A stretch of 64,000 nt of DNA from Saccharomycopsis fibuligera x Saccharomycopsis cf. fibuligera (lineage: Eukaryota; Ascomycota; Saccharomycetes; Ascoideales; Saccharomycopsidaceae): assembly GCA_001936135.1 (NCBI GenBank), contig CP012814.1, forward strand, positions 62,001 through 126,000, given 5' to 3'. Under the pieces are notes generated by a model that was not told the origin of the DNA, did not search any database, and was given only the letters and a program-made list of their open reading frames with translations. Every line of letters begins with the position of its first letter. Positions within the stretch are counted from its first letter, which is position 1. Below are positions 59,798 through 64,000 of the stretch, one piece after another. Made by a program: the position numbers and the translations under genes.

Positions 59798-61156
59798 TCA
59801 AAACTCTCTAACGTCATTCAAATCATCTACATTCAAAAAATCCACTGCAACATTACTCCACAACTGTTTCCAAACTTTATTCCTAATCAGCTTGGGCCAA
59901 TTAGGAGCGTCCCAGATTCTTGTTTTCAAATTCATATCATGAGCCGCTTTGACTCGTTCTTTAACATTAGCTAGTTGATCCTCAGTTAGTCCATCAAATG
60001 AAGTAAACTCAACTCCGGCATCTTTGACGGGATCTTTGTTAACTAGGTGCCTAAGGGATCCGGAAGCAACCACCGAGATGCTATCATTGTAAGATGAGCC
60101 GCCGGGCTGGTCTTGTTGCTGTTGTTGAAGGTTGGCCAATGGTGCATCGACAAAGACAACCCGCTTATTGATGTTGAAAGGGTCAGCAAATTGCTCGTTT
60201 TGAATGAACTGCAAAGGAACATTTCCCGTCACTACCAAAGTTAAGGGCCCCCAAATGACTTTACCCAGCTGGAAATTGTAGTATGTCAAGTAATTCGATT
60301 TGACCAAGTTGGTTTTTTGCAAGATTGTGGAAATAAAGAGCTTGTAAGTTTGGACGGCATCGTCTGGTTTAATGTCAATGTAGAGGTATGTCGTTTGCTC
60401 GGGGCTATTGTAAAACAAGCCATGTTTGCCAGTATTACTTTTCTCCTGTCTCTTGTTTTTCTCTTTGTCATTGTTATCGATAGGATGAGGATCACAATTC
60501 ACTTCATCAAGAAGTCGCGCAATGACGTTCAAATATAACTTTTCTACCGTTGACTCAGGAGATAGAAACAATTCATTATGGCCCACTAGAAGCACTTTAT
60601 CACTTTTACTCCTATTTTTCTCATTCTTCTCATCTTTATTGCCTTTATGGTTATTATTTCTCGGCACCTCTTTTAGCCAAATGTCTGCCTCAATGGAATT
60701 AAAGCCGTACGATAAAGCATCAAATACCGGCAACGGCCGCCAGTAGTCATTATGGGAATGCACCGCAACGACCTGCTTGTCTCTCGTTAATTGGGCTACT
60801 GTCGAATTTGCCGGGTTGCAGATGTTGTTCTTAGCGTTGTAGAATAGCTGATTTTTGAAACTGGAATAATATGATTGTTGATCAAAAAGCGGTGGGTATT
60901 TTCCGCCATCCCCGTCATCACTTGAGTGGTAGGCTATACCCCATCCGTGGCCTTTGCCACCGAATAGCGCCTTTGGATGGCTTGTCTCAGGAAAGAAAGA
61001 CGATGATGAGTGAGAGCTGTTAGAATGAGCATTAGCCGCGCTTGGAGGCGAAAAGATCAAGGCGAAAAAAAAAAAGAAAACGCCAATGAAGCAGAAGGAT
61101 CCAAGAACGAGCACCGACAAATGAATCGGATCGCGATAGTTGAAAGGTTTCTGCAT
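59798..61156 (-). CDS. AIM6: AIM6-like PLC/GDPD-fold phosphodiesterase B
   Basis: The ATG at 61154..61156 gives 452 residues. A hydrophobic segment near 13..38 (LSVLVLGSFCFIGVFFFFFA) is a signal anchor. The catalytic motifs of the family are present: HSHNDYW (133..139), EADIW, VGHN and YIDIKPD, the pattern His-Asn-Asp / Glu-x-Asp / His / Asp that holds metal and cleaves phosphodiesters. Charged low-complexity inserts occur between motifs (NNNHKGNKDEKNEKNRSK; DNNDKEKNKRQEKSN). Baker's yeast Aim6 (YDL237W) is about 390 residues; loss affects mitochondrial DNA inheritance by an unknown route. The substrate is not known. It lies tail-to-tail with its degenerate paralog A, so the two probably arose by local duplication and inversion. 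Confidence 0.9.
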   Translation of the reverse strand: MQKPFNYRDPIHLSVLVLGSFCFIGVFFFFFALIFSPPSAANAHSNSSHSSSSFFPETSHPKALFGGKGHGWGIAYHSSDDGDGGKYPPLFDQQSYYSSFKNQLFYNAKNNICNPANSTVAQLTRDKQVVAVHSHNDYWRPLPVFDALSYGFNSIEADIWLKEVPRNNNHKGNKDEKNEKNRSKSDKVLLVGHNELFLSPESTVEKLYLNVIARLLDEVNCDPHPIDNNDKEKNKRQEKSNTGKHGLFYNSPEQTTYLYIDIKPDDAVQTYKLFISTILQKTNLVKSNYLTYYNFQLGKVIWGPLTLVVTGNVPLQFIQNEQFADPFNINKRVVFVDAPLANLQQQQQDQPGGSSYNDSISVVASGSLRHLVNKDPVKDAGVEFTSFDGLTEDQLANVKERVKAAHDMNLKTRIWDAPNWPKLIRNKVWKQLWSNVAVDFLNVDDLNDVREF

Positions 61157-61502
61157 GATGTGTTGAGTTGTTGACGACGACGTATGTAAAAATAGTGCAA
61201 AGAACACAAGAGAAGAAAGAGATGGTGTGGTGGGCGCTAGCTATAGTGAGTGTTACGCCTATAAGTGTTGATGGCGGTGATTACATAAGCAGCAGCAATG
61301 CCCCCCAAAAGGGGCAATAACGTGCTCGACATTGACTGATGCTACTGTTAGTCATTACAGTTGATTGTTTGTGATTATTGATCATGAATTACTGTCCTAT
61401 GTACTATATTTCTATTGTCGAATACTAATTATTAAGGTATATATATATCTATATACTGTCCTACTTGTTAACAGGCGCGCACCAGCAGAGCAAAGCCGTT
61501 AC
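61157..61502. other. AIM6-like gene B promoter
   Basis: 346 bases, AT-rich; TATATATATC near 61440. Nothing else recognised. Confidence 0.45.
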
Positions 61503-62132
61503 TTACTTGGTTAAGGACTTGAATCTGAGCACGGCGGGAAACCCTTCAAACACGGTTGCTGCCAACCATTCCACTCTGTAATCTATTGGCACTCTGTATT
61601 TGGCCAACAACGGGGCCATGACGAAAGCTGCCTCGAGCACATGAAGAACAGCGGTGGTGTACAATATAGCGTTGTTATATTTCTGGAGAAACAAAAGCAC
61701 GCTATTAGTCCCCAGGATGCCCAACCATTTCTGAAGGAAGATACAGTAGAAGTAATGAGGATTGTACCAGGATATGATCAAGTTCCACACCAAGCCAAGC
61801 AACACAAATTCATAAATCTTGGTAGGATACAAGATTTCTTTGATTTGCTTATGGGAGTAGCCACGCTTGTCGGCAGCGTATTTGGCCATTTCAACAAGAC
61901 GCTCTCTAGCTTCACCAAGGGAGCCGAGAGGTGGGTCAAGGGCGATTGGCTTTTCGATCTCAAAGTCGACGTCGCGGTGGGTGAAGGCAATGAGGAGGGA
62001 GTCGTTGCTGATGGCCTTGAGCTTGATGTTGCTGATGGCGTTGGTGATGCGGACCCCACCATAGACGGCAAGGTAGTCTTGGAGGGCCAACTTGTGGTCC
62101 TGGTTCATGTGTGCGAGAATTTTCTGTTCCAT
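61503..62132 (-). CDS. DUF2470 membrane protein
   Basis: 209 residues. The first 90 form a DUF2470 domain: ILAHMNQDHKLALQDYLAVY at the start is the typical motif, and is the same half that HugZ-type haem proteins use. Then come about four hydrophobic segments (105..205; YEFVLLGLVWNLIISWY, LLFLQKYNNAILYTTAVLHV), placing it in a membrane. The role in yeasts is not established. It diverges from the RRM gene. Confidence 0.85.
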   Translation of the reverse strand: MEQKILAHMNQDHKLALQDYLAVYGGVRITNAISNIKLKAISNDSLLIAFTHRDVDFEIEKPIALDPPLGSLGEARERLVEMAKYAADKRGYSHKQIKEILYPTKIYEFVLLGLVWNLIISWYNPHYFYCIFLQKWLGILGTNSVLLFLQKYNNAILYTTAVLHVLEAAFVMAPLLAKYRVPIDYRVEWLAATVFEGFPAVLRFKSLTK

Positions 62133-62430
62133 TGCTGTGATGGTTCTTCTTTGTTACTGGGAGGATAGTAATAATGGAGTAGTGGTAAAGTAGATAAGTG
62201 AAAGATACATCGTGTATATATTCATTGGGGCAGTTATAATGGTGGAGCAGTGGAGCGCAGGCGATGATGGGGTGGGCGTTACAGAGTGTGCATAGATTGC
62301 TAAGAGCACTACGCGCTGATGAAAACTATTCACAGGCTGTATATAGTGATACAACAACATCAACAACAACATCAACAACCAATACTATAATCATCAACAC
62401 TCACACACTTACACTCACCATTGATATAGC
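62133..62430. other. Divergent promoter, DUF2470 / RRM gene
   Basis: Contains a CAA-rich stretch (62350..62385). No known site recognised. Confidence 0.45.
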
Positions 62431-62902
62431 ATGAGCGACACAAGAATACACGCTGGTATGTACTTGCTCTTCCACTCTCACGTTTTACTCCCCCCTCCCC
62501 AAACAACCAATACTAACGCCCGCAGCCAACATCCCCATGGCCATCACCCAGCAAGAGCTTCTTGCCCTCTTCCTTCCCTTTGGCAACATCAAGACGCTTT
62601 CTCCCTCCCTCAAGCTCCAGTCCAAGTTTGCCAAAGACACGCGACAAAGCGACCCCCAAACACTCTCTAGTGAAAATGCAGCCGAAACCTCCTACTGCGA
62701 AATAGAGTACGAAGAACTAAGCGATGCCACCGAGGCTGCCACTAACATGAACGGCTTTGAGCTCTACGGCAAGTTCTTGATTGTCACCAAGCGAGGCACC
62801 AGCGGCAGTGGCAACAACAGCGGCAGCGGCAGTGGAGTACTAGGAAAGCTAGCTGACAAGAAGGCGGTTTGGGATGAAGAGAACTCTGGCTTGTTGCAGT
62901 AG
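62431..62902 (+). CDS. Small single-RRM protein, spliced
   Basis: Exon 1 is 62431..62455 (ATGAGCGACACAAGAATAC...), exon 2 is 62526..62902; 133 residues. The 70-base intron has GTATGT, a perfect TACTAAC (62511..62517) and CAG eight bases later, an unusually short branch-to-acceptor distance. The protein is MSDTRIHA-ANIPMAITQQELLA followed by LFLPFGNIKTLS, then a 35-residue loop and EYEELSDATEAATNMNGFEL, YGKFLIVTKRG. This is one RRM. The IPFG-type turn and NMNGFELYG resemble the RRM of PPIE-type cyclophilins, but no isomerase domain follows. The tail is Gly/Ser-rich and ends KAVWDEENSGLLQ. It may be a spliceosome factor; this is inference. Confidence 0.82.
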
Positions 62903-63149
62903 GCGGTGGTGGAGCAATCTTTGATCTTTTGTACTCTAGTGGTTGTGTGTAGTCTAGTGAGCGTAATACAAGACAGTTTTTAATTACTTCTGCACCACAT
63001 CCAAGGGGCATTGATCACCGCTGATCTTTGCTCCTTATTACACACTCCATCTGCTATCCCTTAAGATCTCATATCTACAGCTTGTTTTGCTTGATACCAC
63101 TCTCCAGCATAGCTGCTCTCCAAGCACTAGATCTGCTCCACCAACCGCC

Positions 63150-64000
63150 ATGCTTCTTGCAAGCAGTCCCCTTCTCCTTCTCCTTCTTCTTTTCCTTCTG
63201 GCAACAGGCACGTTGGCCGCCCTCATTATCCCTCATCAAGCAGTCTTAATCAACAGCGATATCCGCCATCCTTACAGTCTAGATCCTGACAGTATTAAAA
63301 ACAGCAACACTAACCATGGTTCTGATTCCGATTTCCCAACAAGTATTGGCTACTTGGGCTCTATCGCCACTGGTGCCCCTCCATTTCTAGCTCAAACTAA
63401 TCCCATTCCGCAAGTCATTGCCATTCCACCATCCGCTCCAGATAGTATCAAAGGCCAAAATTACCAACTTCCGCAGCCTATTGAAACTGGCGGGCAAAGT
63501 TTTGATCATGATCCGTTGCTTGATGACCCAATACAACGCTACTTTGGCACTATTGCGCCTTATTCTATTGCTAACGGTCATTCAGCTACAAAAACCAACA
63601 AAAGCAAAAACAAAGCTAAAGATCATGTTGAGGATTGGGGCGTCTATGAATTTGCATTGCCTCCACAGTGTCACATAAAGCAAGTTCATTTACTTTCGAG
63701 GCACGGTTCTCGTTATCCAATCTCATTGCAACGTTCGCTGACATTAACCAAACTTAAGCGCGCTAAAGATCAAAAGTTGTTAGCCAACGCTACTGGTGCG
63801 TTGCAATTCTTGAGAGATTAGGAGTATAGTCAGGGCATTGGAATGTTGACCAAGTTGGGGCAACTGCAACTCTTTGAGAAAGGGGTCAACTTGTTTTTTC
63901 GGTATGGAGGGTTATTCAACTTTGAGGACTTTGATAATGGCTATGACGATGGTGGAAAAGGGAAAATTGTGGCCCGAACAACTACACAAAGTAGAATGAC
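63150..64000 (+). pseudogene. Histidine acid phosphatase, interrupted by an in-frame TAG, runs off the window
   Basis: ATG at 63150 begins a strong signal peptide (MLLASSPLLLLLLLFLLATG). LLSRHGSRYPIS (184..190 for RHGSRYP) is the acid-phosphatase signature with the nucleophile His185. A TAG at 63819..63821 (codon 224) interrupts FLRD-x-EYSQGIGMLTKLGQ. The frame then stays open and family-like (LFEKGVNLFFRYGG, ARTTTQSRM) to the end of the window. The enzyme is secreted and takes phosphate from organic esters. The stop could be a nonsense change, read-through, or an error; TGG to TAG is a plausible single step. Because the gene is cut by the window end, it cannot be said whether more lesions follow. 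Confidence 0.85.

Noticed and set aside
1-64000. CRISPR array, bacterial operon, or prophage
   Set aside because: No spaced direct repeats; gene structure is that of a yeast nucleus.

Overview
The window is nuclear chromosomal DNA from a budding yeast (Saccharomycotina), most likely of the CTG-Ser group around Candida and Lodderomyces. The evidence is compact AT-rich intergenic DNA, rare introns with GTATGT/GTAAGT donors and TACTAAC branch points, yeast-type gene content, and a CTG codon (35802..35804) at a peptide-transporter position where relatives carry Thr, Ser or Ala rather than Leu. CTG appears absent from the highly expressed homocitrate synthase gene. The species cannot be fixed from the sequence alone.

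Layout. 0-9 kb: tRNA-Thr, a PLP decarboxylase, EDC3 (spliced) and an unrecognised propeller-like protein. 9-18 kb: an MNN4-like gene cut by an in-frame TAG, tRNA-Ala, a spliced LOG-family gene and the alternative NADH dehydrogenase NDE1. 18-30 kb: a four-RRM PES4/MIP6-like protein, YSC84/LSB3 (spliced), PBR1, a LINE 3' fragment next to tRNA-Gly, ATP17 with a long intron, and TAF12. 30-32.5 kb is gene-poor: a gypsy-like gag fossil, A-tailed repeats in several orientations, and tRNA-Asp. 32.5-50 kb: TYW1, a frameshifted PTR2-type transporter, RTT103, COX16 and MRPS35 sharing a promoter, MBF1, TRS65 and an OCRL-like inositol phosphatase. 50-64 kb: an unknown basic protein behind a 2-kb upstream region, homocitrate synthase, an RBM42-like protein, BXI1, a tail-to-tail pair of AIM6-like phosphodiesterases, a DUF2470 membrane protein, a spliced RRM protein, and an acid phosphatase with an in-frame TAG that runs off the end.

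The genes do not form one pathway. Mitochondrial function recurs (NDE1, ATP17, COX16, MRPS35, LOG with a presequence), as does RNA metabolism (EDC3, TYW1, RTT103, RRM proteins).

The most notable observations are: (1) an AIM6 pair in which one copy has lost every recognisable catalytic residue; (2) three otherwise intact secretory or surface genes each broken by a single lesion; (3) a LINE tail interrupted by a fragment of another repeat, with repeat 5' ends facing tRNA genes; (4) an MNN4-like protein whose LicD catalytic core is degenerate; (5) possible C/D snoRNAs in two introns. I did not find a clearly new multi-gene system.
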